Positions 1-8,661 of a DNA stretch of 64,000 bases are shown one piece after another. The DNA lies in NCBI GenBank assembly GCA_023055505.1, contig JALIRH010000030.1:4274001-4338000 (forward strand), read 5' to 3'. This stretch comes from Callipepla californica brunnescens. Lineage: Eukaryota > Chordata > Aves > Galliformes > Odontophoridae. The notes below the pieces were generated by a model. The model saw only the letters and a program-made list of their open reading frames with translations, was not told the DNA's origin and did no database searches. The first letter of the stretch is position 1. Each line of letters opens with the position of its first letter. The translations under genes were made by a program, and so were the position numbers.

Positions 1-366
1 CAGAAGGGATTGAGAGCAGCCCTGAGAAGGACCCCACCTGGAGTACTGCATCCAGTTCTGGAGCCCCCAACACAAGAAGGACGTGCAGCTGTTGGAGCAG
101 GTCCAGAGAAGGGCTACAAAGATGATCAGAGGGCTGGAGCACCTCCCCCACGAGGACAGGCTGAGAGATCTGGGGCTTTTCAGCCTGGAGAAGAGAAGGC
201 TCCAGGGAGGCCTTAGGGAGGCCTTCCAGTACCTGGAGGGGACCTACAGGAAAGCTGGGAAGGAACGCTTTATAAGGCAATATAGCAGCAGAACAAGGGA
301 AATTGGCTTAGAACTGGAAGGGGATGCAGTTAGACTAGATACTAGGAGAAATTCCACCTGTGAGGG
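1..366 (+). repeat. CR1 LINE 3' end fragment
   Basis: The sequence matches the conserved end of the bird CR1 retrotransposon. It carries the segment for the reverse-transcriptase C-terminus (a two-step pattern of 'gagcaggtccagagaagggc' and 'gggctggagcacctcccc') followed by the start of the 3' untranslated region. The reading frame is broken. It is cut off at 366 by a family A LTR. Family assignment rests on recognition of CR1 consensus phrases, not on an alignment. Confidence 0.85.
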
Positions 367-495
367 TGTCATGGTTTTCTGATTTTTGGCATTGGTATTC
401 CACATCATAACATCATGTAGTGCATTAAGAGTTAAAGAGTTAATAGTCCAGCTCTATGGATCATTGATAATTCTGGGTATACTTGCCTCAGAACA
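367..495 (+). repeat. Truncated family A LTR (U3 start)
   Basis: It begins with TGTCATGG, as the complete LTRs at 6,139 and 11,962 do, and follows them through the phrase around 'cattgataattctgggtata'. Only about the first 130 bp of the roughly 570-bp LTR remain. R and U5 are missing. Confidence 0.85.
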
Positions 496-497
496 AG

Positions 498-690
498 CAA
501 GATGCCCTCCAGTCCAAACTCAACAACCCTCATTGTCAACAAGATGGTCTCCAATGTGATCAAGATGCCCTCCAACCTGAAAGAGACACTCTCCAATCTG
601 AATGAGACATCCTCCTGTCTGAACGGTACTCCTTCAGAACTGAGCGAGGTGCGTACCAGCCACAATAGCCAGTGCCCCTCAGCCAGGTGG
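498..690 (+). pseudogene. Coiled-coil ORF remnant (ERNI/ENS-1-like)
   Basis: In the frame starting at 498 the translation shows heptad spacing built on the motif L-Q-x-E-R-D-x-L-Q. It ends at a TGA at 603-605. The longer copy at 41.95-42.32 kb (minus strand) carries the same heptads. A second frame is also open here but gives only Ser/Asn-rich sequence. Chicken ERNI/ENS-1 is a coiled-coil protein encoded inside the LTR element Soprano, and the placement just before a pol gene fits. The link is by pattern and context only and needs an alignment. Confidence 0.5.
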
Positions 691-2666
691 GAGGAAAGGG
701 ATAATAGAGTGTACTGGACTGTGTAGATTCGATGGCCATGGACCATCAGAACCACAGAAATAAAAGGGACTGGTGCACACTGGTGCACAGTATACTCTAA
801 TGTCCTCGAGTTGCCATGGGACAGAATTAATCTATATTTCTGGGGTGACTGGGGTTTCCCAAGAGTTGACCAAGTTGGAGGCTGAAATAAGCCTCACTGG
901 TAAAGACTGGCAAAATTTTGACAGTCCTATTGTGACTGGCCCAGGGGCTCCATGTATACTTGGTATTGATTACCTCAAAAGGGGATATTTGAAGGATCTC
1001 AAGGGGTATCGATGGGCTTTTGGAATAGCTGCTGTGGACACAGATAACATTAGGCAGCGGACTGCTTTGCCTGGCCTGTCAAAAGATCCATCTGTTGTGG
1101 GGTTGCTACAAGTGGAGAAGCAACAGGTACCGACTGCTACAAAAACAGTGCACAGATGGCAGTACTGCACCAACAGGGATTCCTTGCTCCCCATTCATAA
1201 CTTGATCTGTCAGCTAGAGAGCCAGGGAGTGATCAGCAAAACCCACTCACCGTTTAACAGCCAAATATGGCCAGTGCGTAAAGCCGGTGGAGAATGGAGG
1301 CTGACGGTAGATGTCCGTGGCCTGATTGAAGTCACACCCCCACTGAGTGCTGCTGTGCCGGACATGCTTCAACTGCAGTATGAACTGGAGTCAAAAGCAG
1401 CCAAGTGGTATGCCACCACTGACATTGCCAATGCCTTCTTTTCAATTCCCTTAGCCACAGAATGCAGGCCGCAGTTTGCCTTCACCTGGAGGGGCGTTCA
1501 GTACACCTGGAACCGTTTGCCCCAGGGGTGGAAGCACAGCCCAACCATTTGCCATGGGTTGATCCAGACTGCATTGGAACAGGGCGGTGCTCCCGAGCAT
1601 CTGCAGTACATGGATGACATTGTTGTGTGGGGCGATACAGCAGAGGAAGTTTTGGAAAAAGGAGAGCAGATTATCTAAATTCTCCTATGAGATGGCTTTG
1701 CTATCAAGCAAAGCAAAGTGAAAGGGCCTGCACAAGAAATGCAGTTCCTAGGTAGAAAGTGTCAAGATGGACGTCATCACATCCCAGGAGATGTGGTCGA
1801 CAATATCACCAGTATGTCTCCACCCGCTAAGAAGAAAGAGACGCAGTCTTTTCTGGGTGTAGTGGGCTTTTGGAGAATGCATGTTCCAAACTACAGCCTC
1901 ATTGTGAGCCCCACTTTATCAGGTGATGCGGAAGAAGAATGATTTTGTGTGGGGTCCTGAACAGCAGCAGGCCTTTGAGCAAATTAAGCAGGAGATGGCC
2001 TCTGCTGTGGCCCTGGGATCAGTACGGATGGGACAGGATGTAAAGAACATCCTCTACACTGCTGCTGGAGAGAAAGGTCCCACTTGGAGTCTGTGGCAAA
2101 GAGCCTCTGGGGAGACCCGAGGCCGACCCCTGGGATTTTGGAGCAGAGCGTACAGGGGTTCAGAGGAGTGCTACGCTCCAACTGAGAAGGAGATTTTGGC
2201 AGCATACGAGGGGGTTCGGGCTGCTTCTGAAGTAATTGGCACTGAGACACAGCTTTTCCTGGCACCTCGACTGCCAGTGCTGAAATGGATGTTCCCTCCA
2301 CCCATCATGCTACTGATGCCACTTGAAGTGGATTGCGCTGATTACACAGTGAACTCAGATGGAGAACCTCAGCCAGACAGGAATCCTAGAAGTTATCATG
2401 GACTGGCCTGAAAGCAAGAAATCTGGAACCAGTTCGTGAACGGTTAACAGTCACATAGTTGCTCATGTGGCCAAGAGTCGAGCTGCTGAAAACAGAAAAG
2501 TAACCATCACGTAGATCGAGCTGCGAAAATCGATGTGGCTCAAATAGACATGGACTGGCAGAACAAAGGAGAGTTATTTTTACTTCAGTGTGCCCAAGAG
2601 ACCTCAGGATGTCAAGGAAATGATGTGACCTATTAGTGGGCTAGAGAACAAGGGAAGGATACACGA
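691..2666 (+). pseudogene. pol: Family A pol remnant (protease, RT, RNase H)
   Basis: The longest piece, 773-1678, runs from the protease active-site region through the RT palm, with the LPQG motif and a Y-M-D-D box near 1,606-1,617 (Y-I-D-D in the intact copy). The protease catalytic Asp is replaced by His, since the D-T-G-A site reads H-T-G-A. A stop at 1,676-1,678, a frameshift near 1,920 and a deletion after about 2,410 break the frame. The later piece reaches the integrase zinc-binding region before the family C LTR cuts it off. It is not functional. Confidence 0.9.
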
Positions 2667-3000
2667 TGTATGGGAACTGTTGAATCACGGCCTAAACCAC
2701 TGATTGATCACTTGAGGCAAGCCCTAAGTCAGCTGCAGGGGCACAACTGAGTGTGATTGGAAGGGGTGGAGTTTGACTCCACCTCTCCCAAGACCCCATT
2801 TAAGGGCTGACCACCAGCAGGGGAGGATCTCTTGTTGGAGATCCCTCCCTACTGGAGTTATTGGCGAGCCTCTTCCATCATCAAGGTGAGCCATTTTCTT
2901 TACTGTTTGTTTGTATGCCATCTACTTAAGCCTCCCAAAAATATACCACCTTTCGCACTATTTCCTTGAGTGCTTTCCTTGGGGTTATTTACCCTACACA
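2667..3000 (+). repeat. Family C LTR, probably solo
   Basis: It begins TGTATGGGAACTGTTGAATC and ends CTACACA, about 334 bp. The first ~100 bp match the LTR pieces at 13,272, 53,441 and 55,983. It sits inside family A pol, and pol does not continue to its right. No clear target-site duplication was found at these ends, so the right boundary is tentative. Confidence 0.65.
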
Positions 3001-3084
3001 TGAGGATACATAAAATGTATGAGTATACATACAGAGGGTTCAGTAAGCAGATCACTGTAGCTATGAGGAAACTCAGAGACCAGG

Positions 3085-3698
3085 TGTCACGCCCCAATAT
3101 AAAGGAGAGAGACGAGGTTCTTTGGTTATGTGTATACCCGATGGCGAGATTAAGACACAATGGGTCACATGTTAGCCCAACCAGTTTATTACAATTACTG
3201 GTTGCTTAGGGATATGGGGAAGGGAAGGTGAGTGATAGGAAAGGAATAAAAAGCAAGGAGTCTTGATAGAAAGCAAGTGAGATAGAATCACCACCGTGTG
3301 CCCAACAAGGTTCACAGTCTCAGGAACTCGTCTGGTCACCACGGGGGAGGGGAGATGGCAGCAAGCAGGCCTCAGGGGCCGTCTTCAGGAGTTCTCCTCA
3401 AAGATTTTTCTTTGGGAGTTCTTCTCCAGGAATTCTTCTCTTCTCCTCAAACCCTTGGTTCAGTGAAGGCATTTTATCCCCATTTCTCAGGAGTTTTTTC
3501 CTTTTCTCTTGGTTTGTGTGACATGTCTGGCCTAACAGATAAGCCAGCAGTGGATGTTGCCTTCATTGCCATGCAGGAGCATTGTTGTCTTTTTGTGGTG
3601 GTCAGCTTCTCCAAGCCGGTACCCCCCGGAAAAGACAATATGCCCCTATGTCTGCTTTTCTTTACAAGCATAAGCAGAGACAATGAGGCACCATAACA
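3085..3698 (-). repeat. Solo LTR-like element of unassigned family
   Basis: Read on the minus strand it starts TGTTATGGTGCC and ends GGGGCGTGACA, giving TG...CA ends. It has an ATAAAA box near 3,480 and an AATAAA polyadenylation signal near 3,185, an arrangement typical of U3-R-U5. It does not resemble families A-C. The flanks (ccagg / cccat) do not form a target-site duplication, so assignment is by architecture alone. Confidence 0.6.
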
Positions 3699-4299
3699 CC
3701 CATCTGGATAACCAGCAGTTGTCAGTCAGAGCCTTGTCACCAGAAAAGGCCTTACGAAGCCAGCTTTGAGACAAAAGAAAGGAAAACACTTTCTGTCTTC
3801 CTCAGATCCTGATGATGCTGAGGCAACTGAAGTTCCTTGGAGGCATCTAAACCAACTCAAGGTTGCTAAAAATATGTTGCCACTCTGCCATTAGCTCCTT
3901 GTGAGCAGACTCAGTCTATTGCATATTAGGCAGCTCTCTTTCAGTGAGATGAATCCCATCCTTCCATGTTCAACAATGCCACCTCGAATTAATCACTACA
4001 ATGGAAGAAGGAAGGGTTTGTGAGACATGCAGGAGTGCAGGGCCAGTGCGTGGCCATCCTGCTGAATTAAATGCATCAAGAGCTTTCAGAGCCACCTCCA
4101 CATTTGATTTTTCGCCTCTGTCTAATGCATGCAATTTCCTGCTTCACCAGCCCTCACAAACAATCACCTCACTTCATGCCCTCTATGATCTCTTCAGTGA
4201 CGGCTCTTGGCAGGGCCCGCTAACACCCTCACATACTTGGGCTGTGCTTCTGACTTCAGGTTTTTAAAAGGCTTGCTCAAATGTTCAGGATCTGCACTT
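3699..4299. other. Intergenic, no gene recognised
   Basis: No supported coding region, RNA gene or known repeat was seen. Short open frames here are unremarkable. Confidence 0.5.
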
Positions 4300-4760
4300 C
4301 AGGAACGTGGCCGTTCAGTTCCACCTATCACCAGCAGTTCTCACTAAACCATGTCCCTCAAGACAGCATCTAAATGTTCCTTGAACACCTCCAGGGTCAG
4401 TGACTCCTCCACCTCCCCGGGCAGCCCATTCCAGTGCCTGAGCACTCTTTTGGAGAACTGTTTCCTATGTCTGGTCTGAGTCGCCCCTGGTCTAATTTGA
4501 AGCCATTCCCTTTCATCCTATCACTAGTTACATGACAGAAGGCTGAACCCCAGCTCACTACAACCTCCCTTCAGGTAGTTGTAGAGAGCAATAAGGTCTC
4601 CCCTGAGCCTCCTCTTCTCCAGACTTAACAATCCCAGCTCCCTCAACTACTCCTCGTAAGGCCTGTGCTCAAGACCCCTCACCAGCTTTGTTGCCCTTGA
4701 CATTCCAGCGCCTTGATGTCTTTCTTGCAGTGAAGGGCCCAACGTTGAACACACTCATAC
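4300..4760 (-). repeat. CR1 LINE 3' fragment, minus orientation
   Basis: It contains the characteristic reversed CR1 phrases 'gaacacctccagggtcagtg' and 'gggcagcccattccagtgcc', followed by the reversed 'ggtctcccctgagcctcc' region. It is degenerate and non-coding. Confidence 0.85.
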
Positions 4761-5727
4761 TTGCTTTCCTCTGTGAAACTGTATGTGGGAGATTTCTTCT
4801 GGAAAAGTTCCCACCAGATATTTGTTTTTTGTCTTCTGTTTGTTTTTTTCACTGGAGAAGTTTTACAGTGACACCAAGACATTGGTTTTTCCTGGTGTTT
4901 CAGACCTGTCTGAACAGAATTCAGAAGTTGGGTGCAGTTCACAAAAAAAGTCCCTCTTCTGTAATGTTTGCTCTCTTTTTGTACCTTCCTGTTAAATTCA
5001 GAATTTGTTATATGGTTGTCAACTTTGAAGATGAGTGTGCTGCTGGGCATTCAACCTGCAAAAGCTCCTCCAGGGACTTCAGAATGTTCTGTCAGCATTC
5101 CTACACAGCTGAACCTCGGGGTGTTGAGTTTGGCATGACACTTCATGAACAGTTTGATTGATATACAGAATAATGACAGGGGTGTGTTGTACTCTTACTT
5201 CTCCCAAGGAATGACTTTTGGTGTGTCTGAGGTAATTGTAGCTTTTATATGACTTCTGTCACTACAATTAGCATGAATGAGAAAAAAAATATATATCTGT
5301 ATTTTTACTTGATTGTATGCAGGAAATTGAAACTTTCAAAGCTTATTTAGTCTCTTAATCTTTAGGGAAGCAATGTGAAATTACCGTAAGGAGCGAGGCG
5401 ATCAAACTGTACTAATACTCCATGCAAAAGTTGCGCAGAAATCATATGGAAATGAAAAAAGGTGAGTCCGTCTCTGACTTCCAACCATTCCAAGCTACGG
5501 AAACTGAAGAAAGCTCATTAATATGAATAAGGGCCTAACATGTTTACTTACAGGGCTAATTACAAAGACTTTCTGCATGGTAGCCAAAAGGAAAGGGTGT
5601 AAATAAGAAAGAAGAAGAAACAAAAGTGTTTCCACTCGCCTCCCCTCCAACCCCAGTACATTTAGACCCACTCATTGTTCATTCTCTGTGGAACAAATTA
5701 ATTTTTACTGCATTGTAGTACATGGTT
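4761..5727. other. Intergenic, no gene recognised
   Basis: AT-rich sequence. The open frames on both strands at 4.68-5.16 kb show no recognisable domain. Their start lies in the reversed CR1 and they carry no splice or start context that favours coding. Confidence 0.5.
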
Positions 5728-6138
5728 GTCCATCGTGGTGGACTTCTACCAACTACTGTACCCAACCTACTTCTACAGTGGTTGGGCACATGGGCAGAGA
5801 TTAGTGGATGTTGTGTACCTGGACTTTAGCAAAGGCTTTTCACATGGTCTCCCACAGCATCCTTGTAATGAGGCCCCAGGAAGCATGGGATAGATGAATA
5901 GAGAGTGAGGTAGATTGAGAACTGGCTGAGTGGCAGAGCTCAGACGGTTGTCATCAGCGGGGCAGAGTCTAGTTTGAGGCATGTAGCTGGTGGTGTTCCT
6001 TAGAGGCTGGTGCTGCGCCTGCTCTTATTCAGCATCTTCATCAGTGACCTGCATATAGGCACAGAGGGCACCGTCAGAAAGTACAAAGCTGGGAGGAGTG
6101 GCTGCCATAGCAGAAAGCTGTGCCACCATTCTGTAAGG
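5728..6138 (+). repeat. CR1 RT fragment, left end of a lost zinc-finger unit
   Basis: This CR1 segment carries the RT motif corresponding to Y-L-D-F-S-K and is nearly identical to 29.70-30.02 kb and 58.29-58.61 kb, which lie at the left ends of units 1 and 3. In those units the sequence continues beyond 'ccaccattctgtaagg'. Here it is cut at exactly that point by the 5' LTR of the family A provirus. It therefore marks the left edge of a fourth unit ('unit 0'). Confidence 0.85.
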
Positions 6139-6706
6139 TGTCATGGTTTTATGATTTTTGGTACTGGTATTCCACATCATAACATCATGTAGTCCATTAA
6201 GAGTTGGAGAGTTAACACTCCAGCCCCATGGTTCATTGATAATTCCAGGTATACCTGTCTCAGAAAAGAATAAGAACTACATTCCCCAGAGGACTTTGCG
6301 ATGCTGTGTATTTTTACGTGTTTTCCGCTCAGAGGGAACAGATAAAAACTCTCAGTGGTCACGGGACACTCTCTTTCCTTCGGGATCGACTCAGCAGTGG
6401 GTGCTCACTGCCGTATCGCCTTCAGCATTAGCATAAGGCCTTCGGTTTATTGGACACTCTCTCTTGCTCATTTTATTTAATTTATTAGCCTCAATTCCAA
6501 TTATATTGTATTATATTTTGTTATTTTGCTTTCTAATATCTTATTTAGTAAATTAGCTTTCCTCCTCAGATCGTTGCCGCTGTTTTGTTTTCTAGGCCCA
6601 TCTCCCTTTTCCCTTTTTCCTTCCCCTTTCCTGGGGCGTGGATCCGTGTGTCCCCCGCACCAATCGTCACGGAACCAGACCGATCCAGCCCGGTAAACCG
6701 TTGACA
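6139..6706 (+). repeat. 5' LTR, family A (568 bp)
   Basis: It runs from TGTCATGG to CCGTTGACA, with TG...CA ends. A TATA-like GATAAAAA lies at 6,341-6,348, and a CTCTCT-rich stretch follows the presumed R region. The left flank is CR1 ending in GTAAGG, which is not repeated after the 3' LTR. Confidence 0.92.
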
Positions 6707-6710
6707 TTTT

Positions 6711-6728
6711 TGGTGCCCAACGTGGGGC
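6711..6728 (+). other. Primer-binding site, tRNA-Lys type
   Basis: TGGTGCCCAACGTGGGGC lies four bases after the LTR end. It is complementary to the 3' end of tRNA-Lys(CUU) except for one G:U-compatible position (TGGCGCC in the classical site). This is the HERV-K/MMTV type of primer site. Confidence 0.85.
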
Positions 6729-6918
6729 GGACGAGCTGCCTTAGCCGGGCAGAGACATACTTTTAGAGTGAATCTCTGTCTCTTGCTAGCAAGCTTATCT
6801 GTACTGCAGGTACTGTACGGCATAACACGACCTTGAAGTCTGGGCGTACTGCCAGTTGTTCTGGGATATTTGTAAACTTTTATGGGTGCTGCTAACTTGT
6901 TATAGTAAAGAAAAAAAA

Positions 6919-8661
6919 ATGCTCTCTCTTTTTAAACTGCTCTTAAAGGGGCTGCATTTCATTGCTTTTTCCCTTTTAATGCTCAAAACGTACTGGAACT
7001 TGGTTAAGTTTGCCATTCTGTTCCATTGGGTCTGGTCCCTATATGATAAATTAAAAGCAATGATAGAGGCACCTGCCAGATACCAGGGCACCCCAGCTAA
7101 TGGAACAAACGATAGCATGTTAACGAACCATGTGATGTTTGAATGGGTATCCAGGTTCCCCTCTCAGTTTTTTATGAATTTTCAAGATCACAGCTTAGGG
7201 ATGGTGTTAATAATTGGGATATTAGTCCTCCTGCATGTAGTAGCACTTTATATCGTGTGCAGGAAGCTTCTCCCAGAAACAGAGAATGTTGAATGGCAGG
7301 GAGAGTGGAGAGTTTTAGGAAAGAAATTAGAAGCATGGGGACACCCGGTGTCATGGGATTTTTCTCCTGAACAATTGCAGGATCCTGAGGAGCTAGGCCT
7401 GTATCTGAGTAAAGGGTGTTGCGGCTCAGAAAGATCTGAGGTGGAACAGCTCATTTGGGGCTTGGCTTATGCTTACCGAGGTTTATATACTATTATGAAG
7501 AGAGAGAGTGTCCAAACTGAGGCCCAAACCAAAGAGGAAAACCTCCCGGTCACACCTGACCAGCCAAAGGAAGCACCAGTATCAAAGTCAGTTGCCCCTG
7601 TGGAAGGCAAGAAATGGAAACGTGTGTCCTCGCGCCTAGAACGCAAAGAAGAGGTGCCGAAAGAAGAGGAAGATATATGTGAGGGGGTGGCCACAACCCC
7701 ACCACCATCGAGAAAGGCAACAAAGAAAAGTGAGAGACATGGAGAAGAAAGTGATGATGAAGGTGATGAGAAAGTCAAAGTTACGACGTTTCGTCGGCCC
7801 ATGAAAATGTCTGAGATCCAAGGCTCAAGAAAGGAGTTTGTTCGACGTCCGGATGAGAGTATTGTCACTTGGTTGCTTCGGTGTTGGGACAACGGGGCCA
7901 ACAGTGTGTCCCTTGATAGTAAAGAAGCTCGCCAACTAGGAAACATTGCCCGAGATCCGGCTGTCGACAGAGGAATCAGCAGGTATATGGATGGAATCGC
8001 CAGCCTCTGGCAACGAATGCTAGTAGCTGTGAGGGAAAGATATCCCTACAAGAGTGACCTGGCACCTAAAGTGAAAAGATGGAAAACTATTGAGGAAGGC
8101 ATCCAGTATTTGAGAGAAACAGCTGTGGCGGAAATGCTGTATGATCCCACCTTTGATCCTGACGATCGGGACCATGATCCAGAGAAAGTAAGGAGTACAC
8201 CCGAAATATGTCAGAAGCTTTCAAAGTCAGCACCAGAAAGGTACGCCGGTACACTAGTGACAACGTTCAACAGATATGAGGACCAAGACAGAAAACGCCC
8301 AGTTTTTGAACTAATTCTTACACTTCAAAACTTCGAACAAAAATTTCCGCCGCCATACGCATCCATTTCAGCCATATCAAAGTTAGAAGGACAAATGGTA
8401 GATATATTGGGAAAATTATCCCAACTGATTGATAGGGTTGAAGCAATAGTAGCTATCAGTAGCAGACGCCGTCCTGCTCGAGCAAATGACAGCACTAACT
8501 TCATGTCGCGCGCAGCTTTGTGGAGTTACTTACGTGCAAATGGAGAAGATATGAAGGAATGGCATCAAAAACCCACCCCTGCACTGCGAGCACGGGTGAG
8601 AGAATTACAACACAGACCAACTACCAGTGAAGTTGTTCCTGTCACTACAGGTAATGAATAG
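6919..8661 (+). CDS. gag: Gag-like polyprotein with N-terminal membrane segments
   Basis: The product is 580 aa. The start is the first ATG, at 6,919, with A at -3; the frame is open further upstream but without ATG. Residues 4-22 and 28-39 are hydrophobic, and residues 93-113 form a strong transmembrane helix. Between them lie two N-glycosylation sequons, N61-G-T and N64-D-S. Residues about 190-290 are charged and Lys/Glu-rich. From about 290 to 500 there is a capsid-like helical region containing W-L-L-R-C-W-D, matched by W-L-L-H-L-W-D in family B Gag. No CCHC zinc knuckle is present; the C-terminus is basic (S-R-R-R-P-A-R). The frame ends at a UAG at 8,659-8,661 and continues directly into pol. 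Membrane topology is predicted from hydropathy by eye. Confidence 0.85.
   Translation: MLSLFKLLLKGLHFIAFSLLMLKTYWNLVKFAILFHWVWSLYDKLKAMIEAPARYQGTPANGTNDSMLTNHVMFEWVSRFPSQFFMNFQDHSLGMVLIIGILVLLHVVALYIVCRKLLPETENVEWQGEWRVLGKKLEAWGHPVSWDFSPEQLQDPEELGLYLSKGCCGSERSEVEQLIWGLAYAYRGLYTIMKRESVQTEAQTKEENLPVTPDQPKEAPVSKSVAPVEGKKWKRVSSRLERKEEVPKEEEDICEGVATTPPPSRKATKKSERHGEESDDEGDEKVKVTTFRRPMKMSEIQGSRKEFVRRPDESIVTWLLRCWDNGANSVSLDSKEARQLGNIARDPAVDRGISRYMDGIASLWQRMLVAVRERYPYKSDLAPKVKRWKTIEEGIQYLRETAVAEMLYDPTFDPDDRDHDPEKVRSTPEICQKLSKSAPERYAGTLVTTFNRYEDQDRKRPVFELILTLQNFEQKFPPPYASISAISKLEGQMVDILGKLSQLIDRVEAIVAISSRRRPARANDSTNFMSRAALWSYLRANGEDMKEWHQKPTPALRARVRELQHRPTTSEVVPVTTGNE

Larger units (their letters stand above)
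367..2666 (+). mobile_element. Defective family A endogenous retrovirus
   Basis: This element has a truncated 5' LTR (367 to about 495), a short coiled-coil coding remnant (about 498-605), and a degenerate protease-RT-RNase H region. It is cut at 2,666 by a family C LTR. The gag gene of the intact family A provirus at 6.1-12.5 kb is absent: U3 of the LTR joins the coiled-coil segment directly. No 3' LTR follows. Several lesions in pol are shared with the minus-strand fragment at 43.2-44.0 kb. Confidence 0.85.

Noticed and set aside
502..726. Ser/Asn-rich 74-codon frame starting with ATG 502
   Set aside because: It is out of phase with the heptad frame, which shows clear coiled-coil design in two copies. 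The Ser/Asn-rich frame has no pattern of its own.
2655..3015. AGGATACA present near both ends of the family C LTR at 2,667-3,000 as a target duplication
   Set aside because: The two copies do not abut the LTR ends, and pol does not resume on the right, so it is probably coincidence.
4679..5161. Overlapping open frames on both strands at 4.7-5.2 kb
   Set aside because: They begin in a reversed CR1 tail and show no domain, splice context or paralog.
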